Shown here: positions 52,508 to 61,284 of the stretch, piece by piece
How positions within the stretch are numbered: position 1 is the first letter of the stretch
Layout: the number at the start of each line of letters is the position of its first letter
NCBI GenBank assembly: GCA_002420145.1
Contig: DIHL01000038.1
Span: forward strand, 1-64,000
DNA length: 64,000 bases
Direction: 5' to 3'
Source of the DNA: Bacteroidetes bacterium UBA5697
GTDB taxonomy: Bacteria; Bacteroidota; Bacteroidia; B-17B0; Aurantibacillaceae
Made by a program: the position numbers and the translations under genes
Notes under the pieces: model-generated
Seen by the model: only the letters and a program-made list of their open reading frames with translations
Databases searched by the model: none
What the model was told of the DNA's origin: nothing

Positions 52508-52545
52508 ACACAAACGGAAGGACAAAATTGTCTTACCGTTTGTGT
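52508..52545. terminator. Long hairpin between the small ribosomal-type gene and rng
   Basis: Arms acacaaacgg (508-517 of 52 kb) and ccgtttgtgt (536-545), extended inward to about 18 pairs with one mismatch and one G-U. It is followed by tatttgtg, a poor T run. It may act as terminator or as a leader structure for rng. Confidence 0.5.
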
Positions 52546-52636
52546 TATTTGTGTATATTATTGTTTGCTAAAAAACTTTAATTGGTTTTGAGCGCATGTA
52601 ATAATATTATTATATATAAATTAAAATATTTAGAAG

Positions 52637-54193
52637 GTGAACGTAGAACTAGTAATAAATTCTACGCCTAACGAAGTTGTTATAGGACTATTGAACGATA
52701 AACGTTTGATAGAACTGCATAAAGAAAAAAATAACATAAAATTTTCGGTAGGCGATATCTACCTAGGTAAAGTTAAGAAGGTAATGACCGGACTTAACGC
52801 AGCCTTTGTAGATGTAGGATACGAGAAAGATGCATTTTTGCATTATTTAGACTTAGGCCCTCAAGCCAATTCGTTGTTTAAATACGTTGATGCTGTGCGT
52901 TCTGGTAAACAGAATGTGAGTAACTTAATGTACTTTAAAAACGAAGGAGACATTAATAAAGATGGGAAAATCAATGAAGCAGTTAAACCAGGACAATATG
53001 TTTTAGTTCAAGTTGCTAAAGAACCAATTTCATCTAAAGGACCAAGAATTACCACAGAAATTTCGATTGCAGGACGATACATTGTGTTGATTCCTTTTTC
53101 TGACAAAGTATCTGTTTCTTCAAAAATTAGAAGCAGCGAAGAAAAAACCAGATTAAAAGCATTAATACATAGCATTAAACCAAAAAACTTTGGTGTTATT
53201 GTACGTACAGTGGCTGAGGGAAAATCGGTTTCGGATATTGAAGGTGACGTAGCAGATTTAGTGAGTAAATGGGACGAATGTTTCAAAGCATTACAAACTT
53301 CTGAACCACCATTTCGTTTATTAGGTGAAGTTGACAGAACCAATGCTATTTTAAGAGATTTCTTAAATGCGTCATTTAATGCTATTCATGTAAACAGCGA
53401 AAGAGTATTTGATGATTTAAAATCTTATATCAAAACCATATCTCCCGATAAAGTTGACATTTTAAAACACTATACAGGTAAGGTTCCTATTTTTGATAAT
53501 TTCGGGATTGATCGCCAAATTAAATCATTATTTGGGAAAACCGTTTTTATGAAAAGCGGCGCCTATTTAGTAGTTGAACATACTGAAGCTTTACATGTAT
53601 TTGATGTAAACAGTGGAAACCGTGCTAAGAGTGATAAATCACAAGAAGAAAATGCTCTTGAAGTAAATCTAGAAGCAGCTGTTGAGGTGGCGCGCCAATT
53701 ACGTTTACGTGATATGGGTGGTATTATTGTGATTGATTTTATTGATTTACATAATCCTGAAAACAGAAAACTATTGTTTGATAAGTTGAAGGAAGAAATG
53801 AAGTCGGATAGAGCGCGACACAATATTTTACCTCCAAGTAAATTTGGCTTAATTCAAATTACACGTCAGCGTTTGCGCCCTGAAGTAAACGTTGAGGTTC
53901 TTGAAAGTTGTCCTAGCTGTAATGGTTCGGGTAAAGTGCAGCCAAGTATTTTATTTGTTGAGCAAATAGAAAATGCTTTACGTTTTATCGTTAAAGAACA
54001 AAACGCCAAAGATATAACGCTTTGCGTACATCCGTATATTGAAGGATATTTAAAACAAAAAGGTTTTTTAAGAAGTATTCAATGGAAATGGTATTTTGAA
54101 TACAAGCAATGGGTTAAAATCATAAAATCTGATAGTTATTCGTTTATGGAATATCACTTCTTAAATAAAGATTTAGATGAAATAGTGATTTAA
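52637..54193 (+). CDS. rng: Ribonuclease G/E family endoribonuclease
   Basis: 518 residues, the RNase G length. S1 domain (VGDIYLGKVKKVMTGLNAAF, residues about 35-130), the RNase H-like catalytic region with the metal-binding Asp of VFDVNSGNR and IVIDFIDL, and the zinc-link CPSCNGSGK, typical of the family. Starts at GTG (GTGAACGTAGAA). It processes rRNA precursors and mRNA. A strong terminator follows. Confidence 0.93.
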   Translation: MNVELVINSTPNEVVIGLLNDKRLIELHKEKNNIKFSVGDIYLGKVKKVMTGLNAAFVDVGYEKDAFLHYLDLGPQANSLFKYVDAVRSGKQNVSNLMYFKNEGDINKDGKINEAVKPGQYVLVQVAKEPISSKGPRITTEISIAGRYIVLIPFSDKVSVSSKIRSSEEKTRLKALIHSIKPKNFGVIVRTVAEGKSVSDIEGDVADLVSKWDECFKALQTSEPPFRLLGEVDRTNAILRDFLNASFNAIHVNSERVFDDLKSYIKTISPDKVDILKHYTGKVPIFDNFGIDRQIKSLFGKTVFMKSGAYLVVEHTEALHVFDVNSGNRAKSDKSQEENALEVNLEAAVEVARQLRLRDMGGIIVIDFIDLHNPENRKLLFDKLKEEMKSDRARHNILPPSKFGLIQITRQRLRPEVNVEVLESCPSCNGSGKVQPSILFVEQIENALRFIVKEQNAKDITLCVHPYIEGYLKQKGFLRSIQWKWYFEYKQWVKIIKSDSYSFMEYHFLNKDLDEIVI

Positions 54194-54209
54194 TAATCAT
54201 GTAAAATTT

Positions 54210-54246
54210 AAAAGCCCGATGTGAATTTCATATCGGGCTTTTTTTA
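54210..54246 (+). terminator. Terminator after rng
   Basis: Arms aaaagcccgatgtga (210-224 of 54 kb) and tcatatcgggctttt, with one G-U pair and a 3-base loop, then a T run. 17 bases after the rng stop. Confidence 0.9.
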
Positions 54247-54315
54247 AATTAAAATCTTGATTCGTATTTATTATTTCATTTTGAAATCGCTTTAGTAGAA
54301 CACACTAAGATTTAG

Positions 54316-55215
54316 TTACTTCCAAAAATCGTAATAATTAAACCATTGATGAGGATATTGTTTGGCAATTTTTTCTACTTCGGCAACATACTGAACTAGT
54401 AATCCTTGACATACTTTTTCTAATTGCTCTTCTCCTCTAACTCTAGAAACCTCAATGGGTTTTTCTATCGAGAATTGATATGTATGTTTGCCTGTTTTTA
54501 CTGCAAACACAATACATAAAGGCACTCCGAATTTAGCAGCCATAATAAATGGTCCAGCAGGAAATTTAGCAGGTCTTCCAAAGAAATTTGCCGTAAGTGT
54601 TTTGGCGCCATCTCTGTATCTATCGCCATGCATTACCACAAGTTCGTTATTACTAAATGCTTTATGTAGTTCAATGATATGACTTTTTGTTTCTTCATCA
54701 ATGGCAATGACATTTATTTTTTTGTTTTTCATGACGTCATCCATGTATTTTTTTATTTCTTCTTTTTCGTTGGCATACATTAAAATATTAAAAGCTGTTC
54801 CCAACCTATTCAACCCTTGTCCTGCTACTTCCCAGTTTCCAATATGTGCACTCACCAAAATGCCGCCTTTGCCTATGGCTACTAATTCATCTAACATGTT
54901 ACCGTTTTTATGAATCACATTAAATGGGTGTTTTGCACCAGCCATTACTGCTACTTTATCAATGATAGTTTGTCCTAAAAGAAAATTGTTTTTATAAACC
55001 GCTAGTCGGGCTTTAAGTTTGGAATAGCCATGGGCTTTTATAAAATACTCCCGAATGTATTTATTTTGTTTAGTAAATAAGAAATAGTAAAAAGAAACAA
55101 AGCGCAACAAAAAATACGCAGGATTTAGGCCAAATGTATTTAGGATAAACACAAAAATTTTAAATCCTAAAACCTTAGCTTGTGATTGTCCGTCCCATTT
55201 ATTTTGATCAGCCAT
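54316..55215 (-). CDS. LpxL/HtrB-type acyltransferase of the pigment cluster
   Basis: 299 residues, lipid A biosynthesis acyltransferase fold. The H-x4-D/E catalytic motif appears as SAHIGNWE near residue 120; GDRYRDGAKTL and FFGRPAKFPAGPFIMA follow. One N-terminal hydrophobic helix anchors it. Located after ACP, KS and FabG genes in the same direction, it is more likely to acylate the pigment (as in aryl polyene/flexirubin loci) than lipid A, though that rests on context. A terminator-like hairpin lies between it and the ACP gene. Confidence 0.86.
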   Translation of the reverse strand: MADQNKWDGQSQAKVLGFKIFVFILNTFGLNPAYFLLRFVSFYYFLFTKQNKYIREYFIKAHGYSKLKARLAVYKNNFLLGQTIIDKVAVMAGAKHPFNVIHKNGNMLDELVAIGKGGILVSAHIGNWEVAGQGLNRLGTAFNILMYANEKEEIKKYMDDVMKNKKINVIAIDEETKSHIIELHKAFSNNELVVMHGDRYRDGAKTLTANFFGRPAKFPAGPFIMAAKFGVPLCIVFAVKTGKHTYQFSIEKPIEVSRVRGEEQLEKVCQGLLVQYVAEVEKIAKQYPHQWFNYYDFWK

Positions 55216-55234
55216 AGTGTAAATGTGTTATAAA

Positions 55235-55267
55235 TAAAAAAACAAAACACATAGTGTTTTGTTTTCT
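55235..55267 (-). terminator. Hairpin between ACP and acyltransferase genes
   Basis: Perfect 12-base arms aaaacaaaacac (239-250 of 55 kb) and gtgttttgtttt (254-265) with a 3-base loop. It would stop or attenuate transcription from the ACP gene into the acyltransferase gene; a T run follows on the minus strand. Confidence 0.6.
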
Positions 55268-55287
55268 ACATTTAAAAATATAATAGT

Positions 55288-55545
55288 TTAAGCTACTGCT
55301 TTTTCTTGAACTTTTGTGTAACAGTAGTTATAGAAATCTTGGAAAGTGTGGATATTTAAAAAATCTTCGCCCACTACTTTAAATCCAAAATGGCTTTCAA
55401 TTACCACTACTAAATCTACATAATCCAAACTGTCTAGTTCTAAGGTGTCACGTAAATTTGCCTCTGGTGTAATCTTAGATTCGTCTACTTCAAACTCTTC
55501 AACTAAAAAACCATTCACGGTTTTTGTAATTTCTTCTTGCGTCAT
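55288..55545 (-). CDS. Acyl carrier protein
   Basis: 85 residues. The phosphopantetheine site is the Ser in LELDSLDYVDLV (about residue 38), with acidic helix II after it. The protein is acidic as expected. Within a ketosynthase/ketoreductase/ammonia-lyase cluster it is the dedicated carrier for the pigment chain rather than the housekeeping AcpP. A TAnnTTTG-type promoter overlaps the upstream ketosynthase gene. Confidence 0.93.
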   Translation of the reverse strand: MTQEEITKTVNGFLVEEFEVDESKITPEANLRDTLELDSLDYVDLVVVIESHFGFKVVGEDFLNIHTFQDFYNYCYTKVQEKAVA

Positions 55546-55584
55546 GATGCTATTACCTTTCTGTATTTATTTTGAATAAGTATA

Positions 55585-55614
55585 CAAAATTAGGCAAATT
55601 TTTTAATTATCAAA
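55585..55614 (-). promoter_or_regulatory. Putative promoter of the ACP gene
   Basis: Minus strand: TTTG (55614-55611), 18-base spacer, TAATTTTG (55592-55585). It lies over the last codons of the ketosynthase gene, so ACP could also be expressed on its own. Confidence 0.45.
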
Positions 55615-56810
55615 GTAGAATTTGTGCCTCCAAAACCAAATGAGTTTGAAAGTATTGTGTTTAAAGGTGTTTGCTTTGTTTGTGCAATAATGTTTATTTT
55701 TTGAGAGTCCTCGTCCGGATTTTCAAAATTTATATTTGGGGCAATAAAGTCGTTTTGCATCATTAATAAAGAATAAACGATTTCACTCGCTCCAGCCATC
55801 CAACATTCGTGGCCAGTCATAGATTTTGTTGAACTTACAGGTGTTTTGCAATTACCAAATAATTGATGAATAGCCTGAGCTTCTACTCTATCTCCTCCTG
55901 GAGTAGAAGTGGCATGCGCATTTATATAATCAATGTCTTTTGCCGCCAATTTAGCATCTTTTAATGCCATTGATAGAGAACGAACTTGTCCGTCAACGCT
56001 TGAATTACTAATATGATCTCCATTACTTGAAAAACCGTATCCTGTAACTTCGGCCAATATTGTTGCTCCGCGTTTTTGCGCAGACTCTAAACTTTCTAAA
56101 ATAACAGTTGCGGCTCCGCCACTTGGCACTAATCCATCTCTATCTCTATCAAATGGGCGAGAGGCTTTTGTGGGTTCATTTTCGCGAATTGAGAACGCAC
56201 TTAATCCATCAAAGCTGCCAAATGTAAAGGGATTTACTTCTTGAGCGCCCCCACAAATGATTTGTTGTTGCAAGCCAGTGCGAATTAACAAATAAGCCAT
56301 TCCTATGGAGTGAGATCCGCTAGCACAAGCTGCCGCCAAGGTAAAGTTTATTCCTTTTAACTTGTAGATAGTAGACAAATTCATGGTCACCGTTGAATTC
56401 ATGGATTGAAAAGTTGCTCCAGAACCAACAAGCGTAGTATCTTTTTTTGCTCTCACAGTATCAATAGCTTCCATGGTAGATTGAGCTACGCTATCATTAC
56501 CATAAATAATACCTACCTCTTGATTGGCAATCCAATCAGGATCCATATTTGCCATACGCAAAGCTTCCGAAGTGGCCATGTAGGCATACTCTGCGGGTTG
56601 CCCCATACTTACTCTAGCTCTTCTATCTAATACGCCTTTTAAAATGGGAGTTTCAACAATTCCCGTTAAGGCAGAGCGATAGCCCATATCTTTTCTTACC
56701 TGATCAAATCCAATACCCGATTTACCAGCAAATAAAGAGTCTTTTACTTCGTCAACATTTTTTCCTAAACATGACCAAGCACCTATACCTGTAATTACTA
56801 CTCTGTTCAT
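55590..56810 (-). CDS. Beta-ketoacyl-ACP synthase of the pigment cluster
   Basis: 406 residues, FabF-like thiolase fold. Catalytic Cys in AACASGSHSIG (about 163), His in NAHATSTPGGD (about 296) and His in KSMTGHECWMAGASE (about 332), so it is an active condensing enzyme rather than a chain-length factor. It extends the aryl starter unit on the ACP. No second, Cys-less ketosynthase partner is in the window. Downstream of fabG, upstream of ACP. Confidence 0.92.
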   Translation of the reverse strand: MNRVVITGIGAWSCLGKNVDEVKDSLFAGKSGIGFDQVRKDMGYRSALTGIVETPILKGVLDRRARVSMGQPAEYAYMATSEALRMANMDPDWIANQEVGIIYGNDSVAQSTMEAIDTVRAKKDTTLVGSGATFQSMNSTVTMNLSTIYKLKGINFTLAAACASGSHSIGMAYLLIRTGLQQQIICGGAQEVNPFTFGSFDGLSAFSIRENEPTKASRPFDRDRDGLVPSGGAATVILESLESAQKRGATILAEVTGYGFSSNGDHISNSSVDGQVRSLSMALKDAKLAAKDIDYINAHATSTPGGDRVEAQAIHQLFGNCKTPVSSTKSMTGHECWMAGASEIVYSLLMMQNDFIAPNINFENPDEDSQKINIIAQTKQTPLNTILSNSFGFGGTNSTLIIKKFA

Positions 56811-56822
56811 ACTTTAATACTA

Positions 56823-57551
56823 CTAACTATATAATCCTCCGTTTACTGAAATCACTTGTCCAGTTACATAACTAGAATCTTTTCCAACTAAAAAGGCAAC
56901 TACACCTGCTACTTCTTCTGGTTCTCCAAAACGATTCATTGGAACCATAGCTTTATAGTCGGCTTCGTTAATATCCTGAGTCATGTCTGTTTTAATAAAC
57001 CCTGGCGCTACTGCATTTACGGTAATTCCGCGTTTACCAACTTCTTGAGCCAATGCTTTTGTTGCTGCAATAATAGCACCTTTAGAAGCAGAATAATTGG
57101 TTTGTCCCGGCATGCCTTTTAATCCTGATAAAGACACAATATTTACGATACGTCCTTTACGCTTAGACAACATACTTTTTACAACATGACGAGTCACGTT
57201 ATAAAATCCATCTACGGTGATGTCTAATACTCTGTGCCAATCTTCGGGGCTAATAAACACCATGATATTATCTCTTCTAATACCAGCGTTATTAACTAAA
57301 ACAGCAATCGATTTATCTTTATTATCGTTAATCCATTGTTCTACGTTCGCATCTGCTTCTGCAGTATCACTTACGTCAAATTTCATTAACACAGCATCAA
57401 CTCCTTTTGCCTTAATTAAGTCTTGAGTTTTAATCGCCTCTTCATCATTTGATGTATAATTAATAATGATATTATAACCCATGTCGGCTAATCTTAAGCA
57501 TATTGCTTTTCCAATGCCTCTGCTTCCTCCTGTAACTAATGCGTATTCCAT
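56823..57551 (-). CDS. fabG: 3-oxoacyl-ACP reductase (SDR family)
   Basis: 242 residues: NADPH-binding TGGSRGIGKAI, NNAGIRRDN, catalytic Ser in IVSLSGLKG and Tyr/Lys in YSASKGAI, C-terminal VTGQVISVNGG. Reduces the ketone formed by the neighbouring ketosynthase. It lies 12 bases upstream of that gene, clearly cotranscribed. Confidence 0.93.
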   Translation of the reverse strand: MEYALVTGGSRGIGKAICLRLADMGYNIIINYTSNDEEAIKTQDLIKAKGVDAVLMKFDVSDTAEADANVEQWINDNKDKSIAVLVNNAGIRRDNIMVFISPEDWHRVLDITVDGFYNVTRHVVKSMLSKRKGRIVNIVSLSGLKGMPGQTNYSASKGAIIAATKALAQEVGKRGITVNAVAPGFIKTDMTQDINEADYKAMVPMNRFGEPEEVAGVVAFLVGKDSSYVTGQVISVNGGLYS

Positions 57552-57561
57552 AATTTATTTT

Positions 57562-57630
57562 TTGTCAGTTCGAGCGTAGTCGAGAACTTTTTATCGGCTT
57601 GCCTTCGACTCCGCTCAGGCTGACAAGCTC
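57562..57630. repeat. Double dispersed repeat between fabG and the ammonia-lyase gene
   Basis: Outer arms ttgtcag (57562-57568) and ctgacaa (57620-57626) enclose ttcgagcgtagtcgagaa and cttcgactccgctcagg. The second core equals those at 38437 and in leuS. It splits the pigment operon between two genes. Confidence 0.65.
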
Positions 57631-57642
57631 GATTAAACTTAT

Positions 57643-59181
57643 TTATAAAATCTCTATATGGTTATAAAATATAAAATCTCTCACTGCTTTTACATCTTTG
57701 TATTTGATAGAATCTTCTACAAAACAAGGAAATACTTGACGTAATTTTTCGTAAGCATCTTTTGATTTTGTTGATAGTTTATCTTGCATTTTCAAATAAT
57801 CAATCGCTTGTAAAATAGTCATCCATTCAATGGCTAAAACCTCGTAACTATTTAAAATTACTTTTTTACAAATTAATGCAGCATTAGCTCCCATACTCAC
57901 AATATCCTGGTTATCATTATTACTAGGAATACTATGAACATACATAGGATTTGATAACATTTGATTTTCGGCAGTAGTTGAAGTAGCTGTAAATTGCACA
58001 CCTTGCATTCCTAAGTTTAATCCTAATACACCATGATTAACAAAAGGAGGTAAGATATTGTTTAACTTATTATTTAATAAGAAATTCAATTGCCTTTCAG
58101 CTAACATCGATAGTTTAGTCATGGCAATTTTTAATTTATCCATTTCTAATGCTACATAATCTCCATGGAAGTTTCCGCCATGGTAAACGTTTTTACGTTC
58201 CCAATCTACAATAGGATTATCGTTAGCCGAATTAATTTCGTTAATCAATACTTCTTTGGCGTAATTTACTGTATCTACAATTGGACCAACAATCTGCGGC
58301 ACACAACGGATAGAGTAGTACTCTTGCATTTTTTCCACTAATACATCTACTTCAACTTTTTGATTGTAGTGATGTTCTTCTCTGCTCTTAACTAATTTAC
58401 TATCTTTTAATGTTTCCTGTAAAGCTCTCGCTACAGCATTTTGCCCATGATGATGTTTTACTTCATTTAATGGAGTAGAGTAGTGGTCATCAAAACTTTG
58501 CACCAATTCCATAATGGTAGCTGAAGCCAATAAACTCCAGTTCATTAAGTTTTCTGCATAAATTACATTTAACATGCCAATACCACTCATAGCAGAAGTT
58601 CCATTCATTAAGGCTAAGCCTTCGCGAATGTGAATTTCCATAACTGTGATATTTTCTTTTTTAAATGCTTCTGCGGTTGGAGTTATAACTCCGTTATAAT
58701 ATACTTCGCCCTCGCCAATTAAGGTTAATGCTAAATGGGCTAGTTGAACTAAATCACCGCTTGCGCCTAAACCACCATGTTCGTAAATAACAGGCGAAAT
58801 ATTTTTATTGATTAAATCCTTAATTAAAATTAAAGCGTCGGGATGAATACCGGCAAAACCTTGCATCAGGGTGTTTAAGCGAGCTAACATCACCGCCTTA
58901 CAATCAATTTCAGGAATTGGATTTCCTGAACCAGAACAATGGCTACGAATCAAATTGTATTGTAATTTCATTTGATCGTCGTGATTAATACGGTATTGTG
59001 CCATAGGCCCAAAACCAGTATTAATGCCATATATCAATTTTTCGCGAGTAAATTCTTTTAAAAAATAATGACTGCGATATACTTTTCTTAAGGCTTCTTC
59101 ATCTAATTTGAGTTCTAAATTGCTTATTAAAACCTTATAGAAATCATCTGCCGATATTTTCTTATCTCCTATCTTTACCAT
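57643..59181 (-). CDS. Aromatic amino acid ammonia-lyase, probably tyrosine ammonia-lyase
   Basis: 512 residues, histidine/phenylalanine/tyrosine ammonia-lyase family. MIO-forming triad ASG in GGLGASGDLVQL (about 146). IYGINTGFGPMAQYRI and NLIRSHCSG resemble the tyrosine ammonia-lyase of Flavobacterium johnsoniae, which likewise has Ser-His at the selectivity site although that pair is usual for histidase. ENQMLSNPMYVHSIP and NDNQDIVSMGANAA are also shared. In this cluster it makes the 4-coumarate starter of a flexirubin/aryl polyene pigment (inference). It diverges from the methyltransferase gene. Confidence 0.88.
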   Translation of the reverse strand: MVKIGDKKISADDFYKVLISNLELKLDEEALRKVYRSHYFLKEFTREKLIYGINTGFGPMAQYRINHDDQMKLQYNLIRSHCSGSGNPIPEIDCKAVMLARLNTLMQGFAGIHPDALILIKDLINKNISPVIYEHGGLGASGDLVQLAHLALTLIGEGEVYYNGVITPTAEAFKKENITVMEIHIREGLALMNGTSAMSGIGMLNVIYAENLMNWSLLASATIMELVQSFDDHYSTPLNEVKHHHGQNAVARALQETLKDSKLVKSREEHHYNQKVEVDVLVEKMQEYYSIRCVPQIVGPIVDTVNYAKEVLINEINSANDNPIVDWERKNVYHGGNFHGDYVALEMDKLKIAMTKLSMLAERQLNFLLNNKLNNILPPFVNHGVLGLNLGMQGVQFTATSTTAENQMLSNPMYVHSIPSNNDNQDIVSMGANAALICKKVILNSYEVLAIEWMTILQAIDYLKMQDKLSTKSKDAYEKLRQVFPCFVEDSIKYKDVKAVRDFIFYNHIEIL

Positions 59182-59325
59182 AATTGTGTGTGCAATTTAC
59201 AATATTACAAACAATTATGCTATACGGTTGGTGCGTATTTTGAATTTAATGAAGAAAATATTAAAAATGTTTAATCTTTTCGTTATTTTGGTGCTTTTAA
59301 AATAGAATAGATTAATTTTTTTAAC

Positions 59326-60393
59326 ATGAATTTTTTCACTAAGGATACTAAATCTGCGTTCGAAGCCATTACTAATGCTCAATTTATTGCGTTTGCGCCT
59401 ATTGTTTTTCAAGCAACAAAATCGTTAAGAGATTTAGGCATTTTGGCTATGGTTGAAGAGTCTGGAGTTAATGGAGTAACTTTAGAAGAAGTTTATACCA
59501 AATTAAAATTATCAGAATACGGAGCAAGAGTTTTGCTTGAAGCTGGTTTAGGAATTGGTTTGGTCATTAAAAATGATGAAAAATACACCATCACCAAAAC
59601 AGGTTTGTTTATATTAAACGACACCATGACACGCGTGAATATGGATTTTACCAATGACGTATGTTATGAGGGAATGTTTACTTTAACAGATAGTATAAAA
59701 ACAGGAAAACCTACTGGATTGAAGGCGTTAGGAGATTGGCCCACTGTTTATGAAGGCTTATCTGTAATGAAACAACCAGCTAAAGATAGTTGGTTCAACT
59801 TCGATCATTATTATTCTGATGGGTCGTTTGACCAAGCATTAGCTCAGTTATTTAAACGCAAACCAAAACATATTTTAGATATTGGCGGAAACACAGGTAA
59901 ATTCACAATGAAGTGCCTTAACTACGACGCTGATGTGAAAATGACGATGTTAGATTTACCAGGTCAATTAGGAATGGCTAAAGAAAATATTGCGAAAACA
60001 CCTTTTTCGGATAGAGTAAATTATCATCCAATTAATATTTTAGATGATGCTCAACGTTTCCCTAAAGGAGCTGATGCCATTTGGATGAGTCAGTTTTTGG
60101 ATTGTTTTAGCGAAGATGAAATTGTAAGTATTTTAAAACGTTGCCACGAAGCCATCGCTGAGGATGGAAACATTTACATTATGGAAACATTTTGGGATCG
60201 TCAAAAATTTGAACCAGGCGCTTTTAGTTTACAAATGACCTCTTTATACTTTACCAATATTGCTAATGGAAATAGCCAAATGTACGATAGCGCTGTGTTT
60301 AACCGACTAATCGACAAAGCAGGCTTCAAGGTTGTTGAGCAAATTGATAATGTGGGCATTAGTCACACCATTCAGGTTTGTAAGAAAAAGTAG
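59326..60393 (+). CDS. SAM-dependent methyltransferase of the pigment cluster
   Basis: 355 residues. An N-terminal winged-helix dimerisation region (LKLSEYGARVLLEAG) and a Rossmann methyltransferase with SAM-binding LDIGGNTGKF (about 185) and LDLPGQLGMA. This layout is that of small-molecule O/C-methyltransferases. Flexirubin loci contain a methyltransferase next to the ammonia-lyase. The truncated haemoglobin gene follows after 3 bases. Confidence 0.85.
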   Translation: MNFFTKDTKSAFEAITNAQFIAFAPIVFQATKSLRDLGILAMVEESGVNGVTLEEVYTKLKLSEYGARVLLEAGLGIGLVIKNDEKYTITKTGLFILNDTMTRVNMDFTNDVCYEGMFTLTDSIKTGKPTGLKALGDWPTVYEGLSVMKQPAKDSWFNFDHYYSDGSFDQALAQLFKRKPKHILDIGGNTGKFTMKCLNYDADVKMTMLDLPGQLGMAKENIAKTPFSDRVNYHPINILDDAQRFPKGADAIWMSQFLDCFSEDEIVSILKRCHEAIAEDGNIYIMETFWDRQKFEPGAFSLQMTSLYFTNIANGNSQMYDSAVFNRLIDKAGFKVVEQIDNVGISHTIQVCKKK

Positions 60394-60396
60394 GAG

Positions 60397-60759
60397 ATGC
60401 AAGACATCACCAATTCTTCAGACGTAGAACTTTTAGTAAAGACTTTTTACTCAAATTTACTTTTAAATGAAGAAGTAAAACCCATTTTTGCTCATGTGGA
60501 TTTTGAAAAACATATGCCCCATATGATTGCTTTTTGGGAGTTTGTACTCTTAGATAAAGAGGGTTATACCACCAATGTATTTGATAAACACGTTAATTTA
60601 CCGCTAAAAGCAGAGCATTTTGCTATTTGGCTAGGCACTTTCGAGAAAACGATTCATTCCTTGTTTGTAGGCGAAAAAGCCAATATGGCTATTCAAAGGG
60701 CTCAAACCATAGCCTATTCCTTTGAAACTAAAATGAAACAAATGGGAAAATTAGGATGA
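60397..60759 (+). CDS. Group III truncated haemoglobin
   Basis: 120 residues, two-over-two globin of group III. Proximal His in LKAEHFAIWLGTF (about residue 72) and FYSNLLLNEEVKPIFAHV near the start; aromatic residues at the CD region (FWEFVLL). Binds O2 or NO; exact role unclear. Located 3 bases after the methyltransferase, so it is part of that transcript. Confidence 0.9.
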   Translation: MQDITNSSDVELLVKTFYSNLLLNEEVKPIFAHVDFEKHMPHMIAFWEFVLLDKEGYTTNVFDKHVNLPLKAEHFAIWLGTFEKTIHSLFVGEKANMAIQRAQTIAYSFETKMKQMGKLG

Positions 60760-60761
60760 TT

Positions 60762-60788
60762 CACCACTAAGACACTGAGAATACAGAG
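60762..60788. repeat. Left inverted repeat of the GxxExxY cassette
   Basis: Opens caccactaagacactgaga, made of roughly nine-base imperfect units (accactaag, acactgaga, atacagag). It starts two bases after the haemoglobin stop codon. Confidence 0.65.
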
Positions 60789-60879
60789 ATTTTTTTAGAG
60801 ATAAATAGAGCGATTTTTTTCTTAAATTCGCTTTCCTTTTTTGCAGCTCAAATTAGGAGGAGTGAACTTTAATAGAATT

Positions 60880-61269
60880 ATGACTGATAGTGTTCGTGAT
60901 AAAATAACAGGAGAAATTTTAGACGACTGTATTGAGGTTCATAGGAATCTTGGTCCAGGGCTTTTGGAATCAACGTATGAGATTTGTTTACTGAAAGAGT
61001 TAGAATTAAGAGGAATTAAAGCCATTAATCAAATCAAATTACCTATAGAATATAAAGGTTTCACATTAGACCAAGACTACAGAATAGACATTTTGGTAGA
61101 AGATGAATTTATTTTAGAATTAAAATCTGTAGAAATGCTTTTGCCAATTCATAAAGCACAACTAATCACTTATTTAAAATTAGCGGATAAAAGACTCGGA
61201 TTTTTAATTAACTTTAATGTCCCGTTACTAAAAAAAAGCGGATTTCAAAGAGTAATACAAGGTTATTAA
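60880..61269 (+). CDS. GxxExxY family protein
   Basis: 129 residues from ATG 60880; a TTG at 60841 and a GTG at 60862 preceded by aggagg are alternatives. The name-giving motif is GPGLLESTYE near residue 30. D in RIDILVEDE and E/K in ELKSVE fit a PD-(D/E)xK nuclease core. Function is unknown; the family is often present in several copies per genome. It is flanked by inverted repeats just outside the frame. Confidence 0.88.
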   Translation: MTDSVRDKITGEILDDCIEVHRNLGPGLLESTYEICLLKELELRGIKAINQIKLPIEYKGFTLDQDYRIDILVEDEFILELKSVEMLLPIHKAQLITYLKLADKRLGFLINFNVPLLKKSGFQRVIQGY

Positions 61270-61284
61270 TACAACAACAAAATC

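Noticed and set aside
57643..59181. Calling the ammonia-lyase hutH
   Set aside because: It lies in a pigment cluster, 42 kb from hutU, and resembles the F. johnsoniae tyrosine ammonia-lyase.
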